DNA of 64,000 bases from Samsonia erythrinae (GTDB taxonomy: Bacteria > Pseudomonadota > Gammaproteobacteria > Enterobacterales > Enterobacteriaceae): the NCBI RefSeq assembly GCF_004342665.1, contig NZ_SMBY01000002.1, positions 186,001 through 250,000 of the forward strand, read 5' to 3'. The translations under genes were made by a program, and so were the position numbers. Of this stretch, positions 29,438-39,089 are shown piece by piece. The notes beneath the pieces were generated by a model that ran no database searches, was not told where the DNA came from, and was given only the letters and a program-made list of their open reading frames with translations. How positions within the stretch are numbered: the first letter of the stretch is position 1; each line of letters begins with the position of its first letter.

Positions 29438-30046
29438 ATGAATAAGACCAAATTGACACAATCGCTGATCGTAGTGGCTCTGAGTTCTGTTCTGGCTGGT
29501 GGTGCGATGGCCGAAGAAACATTCGGGCAGAAAGTTGATCGTATAGCGGACACAACTGGTGCAAAAATCGATAGCTCTGCCAATAAAGCGTCTGGCTACA
29601 TGAGCGACAGCGCCATCACAGCAAAGGTAAAGAGCGCGTTACTGGAAGATAAATCGATCACCAGCAGCGACATCTCCGTTGAAACATCGAATGGCGTGGT
29701 GACGCTAAGCGGCTTTGTCGGCAGCCAGGCGCTCGGTACGCACGCGGTGGATATCGCCACCAAGGTCGATGGGGTTAAATCCGTGAGTGACAAGTTGCAG
29801 GTGAAAGACGCCTCGTCCCAGTCAGTTGGCGCCTATGCGGATGATGCGGTGGTGACCAGTACCGTGAAGGCCAAACTGTTGGCGGACGACATTGTTCCTT
29901 CCCGTAAGGTCAAAGTGGAAACGCAGGACGGCGTAGTACAACTGAGCGGCGAAGTGGATAACAAAGCGCAGTCCGATCGTGCTGAAAGTATTGCAAAGGG
30001 TGTTGAGGGCGTGAAAAGCGTCAAAAACAGCCTGACCGTAAAATAA
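29438..30046 (+). CDS. osmY: Osmotically inducible periplasmic protein OsmY
   Basis: 202-aa periplasmic protein with a Sec signal peptide cleaved after GGAMA (about residue 25) and two BON domains (about 55-123 and 135-202; each has the VKSALL/VKAKLL and G(V)VxLSG pattern). In E. coli it is RpoS-dependent and chaperone-like for outer-membrane cargo. The ribosome-binding site AGAGGGAAG precedes the ATG. Confidence 0.94.
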   Translation: MNKTKLTQSLIVVALSSVLAGGAMAEETFGQKVDRIADTTGAKIDSSANKASGYMSDSAITAKVKSALLEDKSITSSDISVETSNGVVTLSGFVGSQALGTHAVDIATKVDGVKSVSDKLQVKDASSQSVGAYADDAVVTSTVKAKLLADDIVPSRKVKVETQDGVVQLSGEVDNKAQSDRAESIAKGVEGVKSVKNSLTVK

Positions 30047-30193
30047 TCGTCGCCATTCTTACAGGGCTATCCGCAATGGGGTAGCCCTACCCATCTGCAC
30101 AATAAAACACCGCCAGTGGATACGCAGTCAGGACGCACGCATCGCGTCAGGATGACCACCTGATTTCTTTCTTTCGTCTGGTAAGGAGAGTGT

Positions 30194-30355
30194 ATGTTTC
30201 GTTGGGGTATCATCTTTCTGGTTATCGCCTTGATCGCGGCGGCGCTGGGGTTCGGCGGGTTGGCCGGTACCGCAGCCGGGGCGGCGAAAATCGTCTTTGT
30301 CGTCGGTATTATTCTGTTCCTGATTAGCCTGTTTACCGGTCGCAAACGCCCTTAG
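30194..30355 (+). CDS. ytjA: YtjA small membrane protein (DUF1328)
   Basis: 53-aa protein encoded by a short frame starting at an ATG after AAGGAGAG. It is almost identical to E. coli YtjA from [20 protein letters not shown] to the end GRKRP and has the same length. Two helices (about 4-22 and 30-47) span the inner membrane. The function is unknown; it often accompanies osmY. Confidence 0.95.
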   Translation: MFRWGIIFLVIALIAAALGFGGLAGTAAGAAKIVFVVGIILFLISLFTGRKRP

Positions 30356-30478
30356 CCCGGCGCATCTTTGATAGACAGGTTCATAAAGAGCACACAGCCG
30401 CGCCATGCGGCTGTCATCTTTTCCCGGCACACTGCGTATGTATTTGCTGTATTTCGACAGTTTATCAGGAGGGTTATG

Positions 30479-30667
30479 ATGAATAGCGATATCGTGGTAG
30501 GCAAATGGAAACAGTGGCGAGGGCATTTTCTGGCGCTATGGGCCGACTGGTTTGACAGTGACGGTGTCTGGCTGGAAGGCAATAACGATTATCTGTCCGG
30601 CGTATTACAAGAGGGTTACGGAAAAGCGCATGAAGAGGTATCCTTAGAGAAGAACGTCTTGCACTGA
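30479..30667 (+). CDS. CsbD-like small stress protein
   Basis: 62-aa (or 63-aa from the ATG at 30476) acidic protein with the CsbD/YjbJ pattern: GKWKQWRG, an acidic turn (DSDGVWLEG) and LSGVLQEGYGKAHEE. CsbD proteins are general-stress products of unknown mechanism. AGGAGGG lies five bases before the ATG at 30479. It occupies the place between ytjA and yjjV held by yjjU in E. coli. The match is to a pattern, not full identity. Confidence 0.7.
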   Translation: MNSDIVVGKWKQWRGHFLALWADWFDSDGVWLEGNNDYLSGVLQEGYGKAHEEVSLEKNVLH

Positions 30668-30761
30668 GGACGCACCGCAACAGCAAGCCTGATGTTGTCA
30701 TGCCTTTCGGCAGGCGAGTTTAGGCGGAGGTTCGGTTGTCTCATTTTTACGGAGAAACGCC

Positions 30762-31601
30762 GTGCCTTCTGAGCCGTTTTCCGAGGCGGAACGATCTTCC
30801 GACGACGTATCCTCTTCTGAACGATACCGTTTTATTGACACCCATTGCCATTTTGATTTCCCGCCTTTTTTCGATGATGCGGTGGCTAGCCTGCGTCTGG
30901 CGCAAGATGCCGGCGTCGAACGGATTATTATACCAGCCGTTGCAGCCCATCATTTCGATCGCGTATTGATGCTCACCCGTACTTACTCGCCGCTTTACGC
31001 CGCGCTTGGCCTGCACCCGCTTTATATCGCCGGGCACCGGGATGGCGATCTGTCCCATCTGGAAGATAAGCTGCGCCACTCCCCTGACAAACTGGTCGCC
31101 ATTGGCGAAGTCGGGCTCGATCTCTTCATGCCGGAACCGCAATTCGAGCGGCAGCTGACTTTGCTTGAAGGCCAATTACGGCTGGCGAAAAAGTATGATC
31201 TTCCCGTCATCCTGCACTCGCGGCGCAGCCATGACCGGCTGGCGCAGTTACTTCGCCGCATCGATGTGCCGCGTACCGGCGTGGTGCATGGGTTTGCGGG
31301 CAGTCTGGCACAGGCACAGGCGTTTATTCGTCTGGGCTATTACATTGGCGTGGGGGGAACCATTACCTATGAACGCGCGAATAAAACCCGTCAGGCGATT
31401 GCGCAACTGCCGCTGACGCGGCTACTACTGGAAACCGATGCTCCGGATATGCCGATGAGCGGTTATCAAGGGCAGCCTAACCGACCTGAGCGTATCCCGT
31501 ATGCGTTTCAATCGCTGTGCTCGCTGCGCACCGAATCGCCGCAAGAGATTGCCGCCGTGCTCTTAGAGAATACGCGCCGGCTGTTTGGCGGTTTGCGCTG
31601 A
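30762..31601 (+). CDS. yjjV: YjjV, TatD-family metal-dependent hydrolase
   Basis: 279-aa TatD-like TIM-barrel hydrolase, a putative deoxyribonuclease. Metal ligands are visible in order: FIDTHCHFD (HxH), GEVGLDL (Glu), VILHSRRSHD (His), VVHGFAGS (His) and LLETDAPDM (Asp). The start is GTG at 30762, supported by GGAGAAA upstream; the first 20 residues are an acidic/Ser-rich extension beyond E. coli YjjV (259 aa). Confidence 0.92.
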   Translation: MPSEPFSEAERSSDDVSSSERYRFIDTHCHFDFPPFFDDAVASLRLAQDAGVERIIIPAVAAHHFDRVLMLTRTYSPLYAALGLHPLYIAGHRDGDLSHLEDKLRHSPDKLVAIGEVGLDLFMPEPQFERQLTLLEGQLRLAKKYDLPVILHSRRSHDRLAQLLRRIDVPRTGVVHGFAGSLAQAQAFIRLGYYIGVGGTITYERANKTRQAIAQLPLTRLLLETDAPDMPMSGYQGQPNRPERIPYAFQSLCSLRTESPQEIAAVLLENTRRLFGGLR

Positions 31602-31726
31602 CCTGAGGAGAGCTGTTTTTTCTTCATCTGCAAACGTTGGCACACTATCGATTACGCCCGGTTTATGACCTGTTTTTGTGCACAGCCAGGCGTATCAGGT
31701 ATGGCAATTTCATATTGTTGCCAAAA

Positions 31727-31748
31727 AAATGTGATGGATATCACTTTT
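31727..31748. promoter_or_regulatory. Strong CRP site upstream of nupC
   Basis: TGTGA, six bases, TCACT with A/T flanks. This is the distal member of a tandem pair 52 bp apart before the nucleoside transporter gene. Confidence 0.8.
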
Positions 31749-31778
31749 CTGCATTTTTGCGTGTCAGATGCCGTGGGT

Positions 31779-31800
31779 ATTTGTGACATAAATTAGCGAC
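31779..31800. promoter_or_regulatory. Second, weaker CRP site upstream of nupC
   Basis: TGTGA at 31782-31786 with a degenerate second half (TTAGC). Its centre is 52 bp from the first. This spacing matches CRP-CytR-CRP promoters of nucleoside genes in E. coli (deoP2, nupC type), so CytR repression between the sites is inferred. The rest of the gap 31602-32061 shows no gene. Confidence 0.6.
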
Positions 31801-32061
31801 CTTTATGGGGCTGTCTTTATACTCGTCATACTTTACGTTGCCTGTGTGTAGGTTGTCTTACTTTTCCCTTCCATAGGTCTCGATTCGGAGACTGTGACGT
31901 TACAAGGTTCATTCAAGGTCAATGTGTCGCGTTTTTTAACATGCCGTGATGAAACTTGAAGGCGTCAGAGTACCGTTCGGCTTGCCGGTACGCGTCAGAC
32001 GTTCTGGCAAAGTGTTTTTTTATTATGATCTTACTTTTTCACGCGTTATAGGGAACCACAC

Positions 32062-33339
32062 ATGCAACTCGTTATGAGTCTCATCGGCATGATTGTTCTG
32101 ATACTGTGCGCGGTTATGCTGTCGAATAACCGGAAAGCTATCAGATTGCGCACCGTTGCCGGTGCTTTCGTTATTCAGATTGGTATCGGTGCGTTGGTGC
32201 TTTATGTGCCATTGGGCCGCAGGGTCCTGGAGGGACTGACGGGCGGTGTGGCAAACGTTATCGCTTACGGAAACCAAGGGGTTTCATTCATTTTTGGCGG
32301 GCTGGTTTCCGACAAAATGTATGAAATCTTTGGTGGCGGCGGATTTGTGTTCGCATTCCGCGTGTTACCTATCATTGTCTTTTTCTCTTCCCTTGTGGCG
32401 GTGCTGTATTACATGGGGGTGATGCAGTGGGTCATCCGTTTATTGGGCGGTGGATTGCAGAAACTGTTGGGAACCTCCCGTACTGAATCACTCTCTGCCA
32501 CTGCTAATATTTTTGTCGGCCAGACGGAAGCACCGTTGGTGGTACGTCCTTATATCGCCAACATGACGCGTTCAGAACTGTTTGCGGTGATGTGTGGTGG
32601 ATTGGCTTCCATTGCGGGTTCTGTGATGGCGGGCTATGCCCAGATGGGGGTACCGCTGGACTACCTGATTGCATCCTCCTTCATGGCTGCTCCGGGGGGA
32701 TTGCTGTTTGCCAAACTGATGGTGCCGGAAACGGAGAAAACGCACGACCATGATGAGATGGTCGGGTTTGTCGATGAAGACGATCGCCCGGCCAATGTCA
32801 TTGATGCGGCAGCAAGCGGTGCGGCTTCCGGTATGCAGTTGGCCCTGAATGTGGGCGCGATGCTGCTGGCTTTTGTCGCTTTGATTGCTCTTCTTAATGG
32901 CATTCTGGGCGGTATCGGCGGCTGGTTTGATTATCCGCAATTGTCGATGGAATTGATTCTGGGGTGGGTATTCTCACCTGTCGCTTTCTTAATCGGTATA
33001 CCGTGGAATGAAGCAACGGTTGCGGGCTCGTTTATCGGGCAAAAGCTCATCGTCAATGAGTTCGTTGCGTATATGAATTTCAGCGAATACCTGAAGGCGG
33101 ACGAGGTGGTGGCCGCCGCAGGGTTGCAGGTTTTGTCCGATCATACCAAAGCGGTGATTTCGTTCGCGCTGTGCGGGTTTGCTAACCTGTCGTCAATTGC
33201 TATTCTCATTGGCGGTTTGGGCAGTATGGCGCCGAATCGGCGTCAGGATATTGCCCGTTTGGGGTTGAAAGCGGTCGCGGCAGGGACACTTTCAAACCTG
33301 ATGAGCGCCTGCATCGCCGGATTCTTTTTGGCGCTTTAG
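32062..33339 (+). CDS. nupC: Concentrative nucleoside transporter (CNT family)
   Basis: 425-aa inner-membrane nucleoside importer with about ten helices. It resembles the Vibrio cholerae CNT and E. coli NupX more than E. coli Nup[16 protein letters not shown] (nucleoside and cation contact), [38 protein letters not shown] and [16 protein letters not shown] are all kept. The V. cholerae relative is sodium-coupled; the ion here is inferred. The CRP-type control upstream fits a nucleoside scavenging role. Annotators may use nupX. Confidence 0.9.
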   Translation: MQLVMSLIGMIVLILCAVMLSNNRKAIRLRTVAGAFVIQIGIGALVLYVPLGRRVLEGLTGGVANVIAYGNQGVSFIFGGLVSDKMYEIFGGGGFVFAFRVLPIIVFFSSLVAVLYYMGVMQWVIRLLGGGLQKLLGTSRTESLSATANIFVGQTEAPLVVRPYIANMTRSELFAVMCGGLASIAGSVMAGYAQMGVPLDYLIASSFMAAPGGLLFAKLMVPETEKTHDHDEMVGFVDEDDRPANVIDAAASGAASGMQLALNVGAMLLAFVALIALLNGILGGIGGWFDYPQLSMELILGWVFSPVAFLIGIPWNEATVAGSFIGQKLIVNEFVAYMNFSEYLKADEVVAAAGLQVLSDHTKAVISFALCGFANLSSIAILIGGLGSMAPNRRQDIARLGLKAVAAGTLSNLMSACIAGFFLAL

Positions 33340-33480
33340 CGCCGACATGCTGGTGGCCGTAACGAGCCAATGGGCGGCATCAGACGCCCATTGTGCATGA
33401 CGCCTCTGTCTCTTTAGGGGTTAATGGGGGTTGCGCCGTGTTCTGACGATGCGGGAGACTGACTGCCTGAGTGGAGTGAC

Positions 33481-34197
33481 ATGCTTTCTGCATTTATTGA
33501 CAAGATTGAATGGATTACTTTGCCACGGGCAACGGATGGCGCCGCCTACCCAGGTATGGCTGCTCGCCGCTATTTCCATTTATCCGCCTATGATGATGCC
33601 CTGTTTGCCGAGGCTAACATTCCGTTTTCCGATGCGCTGGAACGTGCCGTACCGAAACGACGCGCTGAGTTTCTGGCCGGGCGCTGCCTCGCCAGAGACG
33701 TGTTGAGTAAACTGGGTCACCCGGGGTTTGTTCTGCACAGCGCGCAAGATCGATCGCCGCAATGGCCGGAAAATATTACCGGCTCCCTGAGCCATAACAA
33801 CGACAGCGTCCTGTGTGCCGCTCACGTGCGTAGCGATGAGCTATCTTGCGTCGGGGTGGATATCGAAGGGTTTATCTCCGACGAACGGGCGCAGTCACTG
33901 TGGCCTGGAATCATTGGCGATAACGAATATCAGTGGTTTCTACAGCGGGATGAACCCTTCTGCTGTTTACTGACGATAAGCTTCTCGGCGAAGGAGAGTT
34001 TGTTCAAGGCACTGTACCCGCAGGTGCGGCGCTACTTCGATTTTCTGGATGCCCGACTTGTAGCGCTGGATATCGCCAAACGCGAGTTTGAGCTGGAACT
34101 GTTGACCGATCTGACGCCGACGTTCTACGCCGGACGCCGTTTTACCGGTACGTATCTACTCAGAGAGCATGACGTGACGACCTTTATCTGCTGCTGA
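33481..34197 (+). CDS. entD: 4'-phosphopantetheinyl transferase (EntD-type)
   Basis: 238-aa Sfp/EntD-type transferase that adds the phosphopantetheine arm to carrier domains. Magnesium-site motif GVDIEGF near residue 121 and FSAKESLFKALYP near 168 are both intact; RAEFLAGRCLARDVL is the EntD-type N-terminal block. It should activate the ArCP of EntB and the carrier domains of the three NRPS proteins nearby. It is on plus, convergent with the receptor gene, and has no obvious Fur box of its own. Confidence 0.93.
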   Translation: MLSAFIDKIEWITLPRATDGAAYPGMAARRYFHLSAYDDALFAEANIPFSDALERAVPKRRAEFLAGRCLARDVLSKLGHPGFVLHSAQDRSPQWPENITGSLSHNNDSVLCAAHVRSDELSCVGVDIEGFISDERAQSLWPGIIGDNEYQWFLQRDEPFCCLLTISFSAKESLFKALYPQVRRYFDFLDARLVALDIAKREFELELLTDLTPTFYAGRRFTGTYLLREHDVTTFICC

Positions 34198-34223
34198 CGC
34201 ACGTAAACTGGCCGCGTGTAAAA

Positions 34224-34239
34224 GGGCGGTTTGCCGCCC
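34224..34239. terminator. Hairpin between entD and the receptor gene
   Basis: GGGCGG and CCGCCC around a TTTG loop, between convergent genes, flanked by AAAA on one side and TGTTTA on the other. Probably a shared terminator; the U-tracts are short. Confidence 0.5.
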
Positions 34240-34253
34240 CTGTTTACCGTGGT

Positions 34254-36215
34254 TTAGAATTTATAGCTCACCCCGCCGTACACCGTTCTCCCGGAGAGGA
34301 AGTAATCGTTATTGGTTGCGATGTAATCCCGTTTTTCGTTGGTCAGGTTAGTGACGCCCAGTTTCAGATCCACGTTTTTAACCGGCGTATAGGTGGCGCC
34401 AATATCGACGGTGTTAAAGCCGCGCGTTTTGCTGACCTCCTTATCAAATAGATACTGGTTACCCGTGTATTGGTAAGAAATATAGGTAGATACGTTTTCC
34501 AGCGCTTGCCAGTTAAGCTGAGTGTTAACCGTATTTTTCGGCGTCTGCTTCAGACGCATTTTGGTGGTGCGATCTTCGGCATCGACGAGGGTCCAGTTGG
34601 TGGTCCAGTTCAGATCGTCCGTCAAATCAACCCAAAATGAGGTTTCAATCCCTTGAATTCGCGCTTTGTCCACGTTTTCGTAAGTGAGGCGCGTCGAGAC
34701 TCTGTCCCAAGTCTGAACCTGAATCATATCCTTGATATCATTATTAAACAGGGTGACGCCTGCACCAAAGCGCTCGGCTTCATAAGCGGTGCCAAGTTCA
34801 TAGCTGATTGACGTTTCCGGATCCAGGTCCGGGTTACCGACGGTCTGGCACCGACCACGGCAAGCGGCGATAGCGTATGATGCGGATGACTGGGCAATTG
34901 ACGGTGCTTTGAACGCCTTACTGACGCCGCCCTTGATCACCCAGTTATCTGTGAGGTTATAGGTCGCGTAAGCGCGTGGGCTAAATTCCGTACCGTAAGT
35001 TTCGTGGTGGTCGACGCGTCCACCGAAGGTTAATGCCAGATCGCCGAGTTTAAATTCGTCTTGTAGGAAGATCGCGCCCTGACTTACGTCAATGGCCCCG
35101 TTGGGCAGATTCATACTGTGTTTTAGCGAGGTCAGACGGTACTCTCCTCCGCCGGTCAAGAGATGATCGCCCAGATAGCCGGAAATTTGTCCGTCAACGG
35201 TGTGATTATCCTGCGTGATATCTGCTTTGCCATTATTGAGCTGTGAGTTATCCATCAGTTCAACATTCTCGTAGAAATAGCGCAGACGCGTATCAATATT
35301 CTCCCAGCTGCCGTTGTGCGTAAGCCCCAGCCCCAACCTCTCCATTTTCTGAATATTGCGTACCGCTGTACCGTAGTTATTCCAGTGCACGTCGCGGTCG
35401 TCTTTCGTGTACGTGACATCAAAGTCCAGACTTTGTTGAGGATCGATCAACCATGTCAGATTACCCAGGACGCTGTAATTGTCGCGTTTTTCCAGTGCGT
35501 CGGTATTCTGATTGAGCGACTGTTCCGTTCGCCATGCATCACGTTTACCACCGTCAGCCAGGAGGCTGCCGAGCAGCGTATTTTCTATCAGCGGACCACT
35601 GATATAACCGTTCAGGCGGTTATGATCGCCACCAGAACCTTCAGTCGGCGCTTCAAAGTTATAGCCAATTTCTCCGGTGACTTGCTCTCCGGGTTGGCGC
35701 AGGATGACGTTTATCACGCCGCCCAGCGCATCGGCGCCGTACAGTGACGACATCGGGCCTCGGATCACTTCGACACGCTCGATAGCGGAGATGGGGATCG
35801 TACTCAGATCGAAGTCATTTCCCATGTTGCCCGCCAGCGCATCACGAGAATTGACGCGGCGACCATTCACCAGCAGCAGCGTATAGTCCGCTTTCATTCC
35901 ACGAATCTTGATTTCGTTACGGCCATAGCTGGTAGAGGGATTTATGTTAATCCCCGGCAACTTTTTCACCGCGTCGGAAACGGTATTCACCGACATCTTT
36001 TCCAGCTCGGCGTGGGTGATGACAGAGACGCTGGCCGGGGCGCTCAGCGTGGTGTGTTTGGTCTGCGTTGCCGTCACGACGATTTTTTCATCTGCCGCGT
36101 TTTCTGCCTGTACGAGGGCAGGCGACGTCAGTAGCCCGGCCACCAGCAAGGCAGAGTACACCTTACTGTGTGGGAAGCGTTGATGTGAAAATGGGTTTTC
36201 CGGTTTTAGCTGCAT
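34254..36215 (-). CDS. TonB-dependent catecholate siderophore receptor (CirA-like)
   Basis: 653-aa outer-membrane receptor. Signal peptide cleaved after ALVQA (about residue 37), TonB box EKIVVTA, plug domain (about 50-165, with EIKIRGMKADYTLLLVNGRRV split over the plug and GPMSSLYGADALGGVINV), and a 22-strand barrel ending in F (GGVSYKF). An extracellular loop has a CRGRC pair. The ATG at 36215 has GGAG upstream; the frame extends to 36251 without support. Downstream of the MFS gene on the same strand, so probably Fur-controlled from the shared promoter. It should import the siderophore made by the adjacent genes. Confidence 0.93.
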   Translation of the reverse strand: MQLKPENPFSHQRFPHSKVYSALLVAGLLTSPALVQAENAADEKIVVTATQTKHTTLSAPASVSVITHAELEKMSVNTVSDAVKKLPGININPSTSYGRNEIKIRGMKADYTLLLVNGRRVNSRDALAGNMGNDFDLSTIPISAIERVEVIRGPMSSLYGADALGGVINVILRQPGEQVTGEIGYNFEAPTEGSGGDHNRLNGYISGPLIENTLLGSLLADGGKRDAWRTEQSLNQNTDALEKRDNYSVLGNLTWLIDPQQSLDFDVTYTKDDRDVHWNNYGTAVRNIQKMERLGLGLTHNGSWENIDTRLRYFYENVELMDNSQLNNGKADITQDNHTVDGQISGYLGDHLLTGGGEYRLTSLKHSMNLPNGAIDVSQGAIFLQDEFKLGDLALTFGGRVDHHETYGTEFSPRAYATYNLTDNWVIKGGVSKAFKAPSIAQSSASYAIAACRGRCQTVGNPDLDPETSISYELGTAYEAERFGAGVTLFNNDIKDMIQVQTWDRVSTRLTYENVDKARIQGIETSFWVDLTDDLNWTTNWTLVDAEDRTTKMRLKQTPKNTVNTQLNWQALENVSTYISYQYTGNQYLFDKEVSKTRGFNTVDIGATYTPVKNVDLKLGVTNLTNEKRDYIATNNDYFLSGRTVYGGVSYKF

Positions 36216-36308
36216 GTCAAAATCTCCGTCAAATAATGAAAATCGAGCCAATCAATGTTGCTGTGTTACTTGTATTGCCGATGCGTTTCGCGACGCGAAG
36301 CGCTCGGT

Positions 36309-37559
36309 TTATTGTCCTGTAACCGGTACAGACTGGCGTGCCGACATGCTCCGGCTGCGTTCAGCCAACTGTGGAATGAGCCGCATAGTCAGCAGCATGG
36401 CGACCAGAGCAAATGTGGTACTGGCGATAGCCAACTGAGAAAACCCTTCAATACTTCCCGTGTCGGAGGTGTTCAGATAAGCGGCAGAGACGATGCTGGC
36501 GAGCCCTGAAGCCACGTTGGTTGAGGTTCCCTGATAGGACATAAATGCGGCGCGCTGATGCGGCAGCGGAATACCGGCGGTGATCGCCAGCGTGCTGCTG
36601 GAGCGTGCGGCGCTAAGCGCCATGAACAGGGTGAATACCAGATACAGGGAAAGAGAAAAGGGAAAGACAAAGCCGCAGAGAATGGTCACGGCCAGCAGCA
36701 GCGTGGTTATCACGATGGTTTGGCTGGCATAACCCCGATCCAACAGGTGGCCGCAAAGTTGCATAGTAACCATGCTGGCCAGTCCGCCGTACAGATAGAG
36801 CAGGGAAATATCATCCCGCGGGAAGGCCAGATTGAACTGAAAGTAGTTGGAAAAATGTGGGATCAGCAGGAAATGCCCGAACATCTGTAGCGAAACCACC
36901 GTCAGTCCCAGCAGGAAAAGCGGAGATGTGAGCAGGCCGTTTAATACGGAAACGGGGGCGTTTTCCCGTTGAGGGCGAGGTTGCGGCGGGATTGAAGGGA
37001 ATAACCACCACACCAGCCACACCAGCAGCAGTCCACCGAGGCCGAAAAGATAAAACGGGGCCTGCCAGTTAATGCGGTGAGCCAGCTCCAGCGACAGCGG
37101 CATGATGATAATTGCCGCCAGTGAAAAGCTCATACCAACATAACCCAATCGTTTTCCGCGCTCTTTGGCGGGAACAACATCTATCACTGCCGCCATCAAG
37201 ACGCCTGAGGCCGGTCCGGCCACGCAGCCCGCCAGAATAAACAGCACGAAAAGATGGGTTTGGCTGGTGGCAAACATACAGGCCGCCGTCAGGCCGAAGC
37301 GCAACGTCAGCAGAACGATTAAGGCATGTTTACGGTTAAACCTGTCCAGATAGGGGGCGGCAAAAAAACCGGCGATAGCGGAGGCAAATGTTGCGCCGCC
37401 GCTAATGTAGCCGATGTTTTTGGCGTCCATGGACAAGGCGTTAACGAAGTCCGGGCCTAAGGGCATCACCATCATCAGGCTGCCGAGAGAAAGCATGTTA
37501 ATTAACAATGCCAGATGCACAACGGATTGGGTGGGCAGGCGGCGCATGCTTTCGTCCAT
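36309..37559 (-). CDS. MFS transporter, candidate siderophore exporter
   Basis: 416-aa major facilitator with 12 helices and a central loop near residue 200. The loop 2-3 motif is DRFNRKHALIVLL (MFS motif A variant) and PASGVLMAAVIDVVPAKERGKRLG follows. It is not clearly EntS. Its place, divergent from entC and upstream of the receptor, suggests secretion of the finished siderophore. The start is uncertain: GTG 37580, ATG 37559 and ATG 37547 are in frame and none has a strong ribosome-binding site. Confidence 0.85.
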   Translation of the reverse strand: MDESMRRLPTQSVVHLALLINMLSLGSLMMVMPLGPDFVNALSMDAKNIGYISGGATFASAIAGFFAAPYLDRFNRKHALIVLLTLRFGLTAACMFATSQTHLFVLFILAGCVAGPASGVLMAAVIDVVPAKERGKRLGYVGMSFSLAAIIIMPLSLELAHRINWQAPFYLFGLGGLLLVWLVWWLFPSIPPQPRPQRENAPVSVLNGLLTSPLFLLGLTVVSLQMFGHFLLIPHFSNYFQFNLAFPRDDISLLYLYGGLASMVTMQLCGHLLDRGYASQTIVITTLLLAVTILCGFVFPFSLSLYLVFTLFMALSAARSSSTLAITAGIPLPHQRAAFMSYQGTSTNVASGLASIVSAAYLNTSDTGSIEGFSQLAIASTTFALVAMLLTMRLIPQLAERSRSMSARQSVPVTGQ

Positions 37560-37630
37560 GACGGGTTCACATTTAGACACGGTTGGAAAAAGATTCGAGC
37601 AGTCTAGCGCAGCTTAATAACGCTGACAAC

Positions 37631-37657
37631 AAATGATAAGCATTTTCATTATCATTT
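37631..37657. promoter_or_regulatory. Fur box near the MFS-receptor genes
   Basis: A near-perfect palindrome with TGATAA at 37634-37639 and TTATCA at 37649-37654, extended by AAA/TTT. It fits the Fur 7-1-7 pattern. It lies about 75 bases upstream of the MFS start, placed to repress the minus-strand operon under iron sufficiency. Confidence 0.8.
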
Positions 37658-37831
37658 GTGATGTGTGTTTTATAATCAAAACATTCTTGTTGTTAATCAT
37701 TCTACCGTGTGTGAGATGAAGGTGAAAAATTGATGAATATCAACCAATACCCCATTCTGTGAGTGGAGATAACCTTGTTGTCGAGCCATTGACCGAACGC
37801 GTTACTTCAGTGTAATTTAACCGCGCTTAAT

Positions 37832-37859
37832 ATAAATGATAATCATTACGATAATCATT
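37832..37859. promoter_or_regulatory. Fur box upstream of entC
   Basis: AATGATAATCATTA matches the core of the classical 19-bp Fur consensus, followed at once by CGATAATCATT, which gives a second overlapping repeat. It lies 34-61 bases before the entC start, so it should control the seven-gene biosynthetic run. Confidence 0.85.
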
Positions 37860-37892
37860 GGTATTTAATCTTGTGGGCGCAGGAGCGGTTTT

Positions 37893-39089
37893 GTGGATAC
37901 ACTGATGACAGAAACTGAAACATTTAGCGGGCTAACTTACCCGGCGCAGAGCACTTTTTTATATGCGTCGGCGCATCGTAGTTTTTCTACCGCCGGTCTG
38001 TTTGAACACATTTCATCACCGGCTAAGGTTCCGGGGTCGAACGATGATCATCTTGGTTCTGCCATCGCCCGGGCGTTCCAGCGGGCGCGTCAGGCCGGAC
38101 AGACATTGCCCATCGTGGTGGGCGCAATTCCCTTTGATACCACGCAACCTTCCTGTCTTTATGTTCCTGAGCGTTATACCGTTACCACGAAAGCTGAACT
38201 CGTCAGCCGTGCCCGTAAACATACGGCGGCACCGCTTACCGCACTCACGTTAAACAGCCTTCCAGATGAAGGCCGGTTTAAATTGATGGTCGCTGAGGCG
38301 GTTGAGCGTTTTCGCCGCGGCGAACTGAGTAAAGCGGTGCTGTCGCGCATTCTGAACATTGAACTGTCCGGCCCCGCCGACGCACAAATAATCCTTAATC
38401 ACCTGATGGTGCAAAACGCGGGGGGATATCACTTCTCGCTGCCCCTGCCGGATGGCGCGATATTACTGGGGGCGAGCCCGGAACTGCTGCTGCGTAAGCG
38501 GGGGAGCACCATCGTATCAAATCCGCTGGCGGGGTCGGCGCGACGGGTGAACGATGCGCATCAGGATTACCTGAACAGCCAGCGCCTGCTGAATTCCGCC
38601 AAAGACAGGCACGAGCACAAAGTGGTGGTGGACGATATTCGCCAGCGGCTGGCACCGTTGTGCTCGTCGTTAACCGTTCCTTCCACTCCCTCGCTGATGA
38701 GCACCGCCGCCATGTGGCATCTCTCCACCACGATCAGTGGTGAACAGGCGAACCCGGCGATGACGGCGCTTCAGGTGGCCTGCCAGCTCCATCCCACTCC
38801 CGCGCTGTGTGGATTTCCCACGCAGAAAGCGCGTGAACTGATAGCTGAACTGGAACCGCACGATCGCGGCGTGTTCAGCGGCATTGTCGGCTGGTGTGAT
38901 GCCAACGGCGATGGTGAATGGGTGATAGCCATTCGTTGCGGCACCATCAGACACAACCACGTCCGCCTGTTTGCCGGCGCGGGCATCGTTGAGGCGTCGG
39001 TTCCTGAGGATGAATGGGCTGAAACTGCCGCCAAGTTGAACACAATGCTGAATGCGTTTGGGCTTAACTCAGGTGTGGATGGACTATGA
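37893..39089 (+). CDS. entC: Isochorismate synthase
   Basis: 398-aa chorismate-using enzyme that makes isochorismate, the first step to 2,3-dihydroxybenzoate. Features are [14 protein letters not shown] near residue 142, FLIGASPELL-type [37 protein letters not shown] and the C-terminal [16 protein letters not shown] and [15 protein letters not shown] blocks, with metal-binding glutamates in place. The start is GTG at 37893, with AGGAG seven bases before; an ATG at 37905 is too far from that site. It ends in a four-base overlap with entE and heads the operon. Confidence 0.95.
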   Translation: MDTLMTETETFSGLTYPAQSTFLYASAHRSFSTAGLFEHISSPAKVPGSNDDHLGSAIARAFQRARQAGQTLPIVVGAIPFDTTQPSCLYVPERYTVTTKAELVSRARKHTAAPLTALTLNSLPDEGRFKLMVAEAVERFRRGELSKAVLSRILNIELSGPADAQIILNHLMVQNAGGYHFSLPLPDGAILLGASPELLLRKRGSTIVSNPLAGSARRVNDAHQDYLNSQRLLNSAKDRHEHKVVVDDIRQRLAPLCSSLTVPSTPSLMSTAAMWHLSTTISGEQANPAMTALQVACQLHPTPALCGFPTQKARELIAELEPHDRGVFSGIVGWCDANGDGEWVIAIRCGTIRHNHVRLFAGAGIVEASVPEDEWAETAAKLNTMLNAFGLNSGVDGL

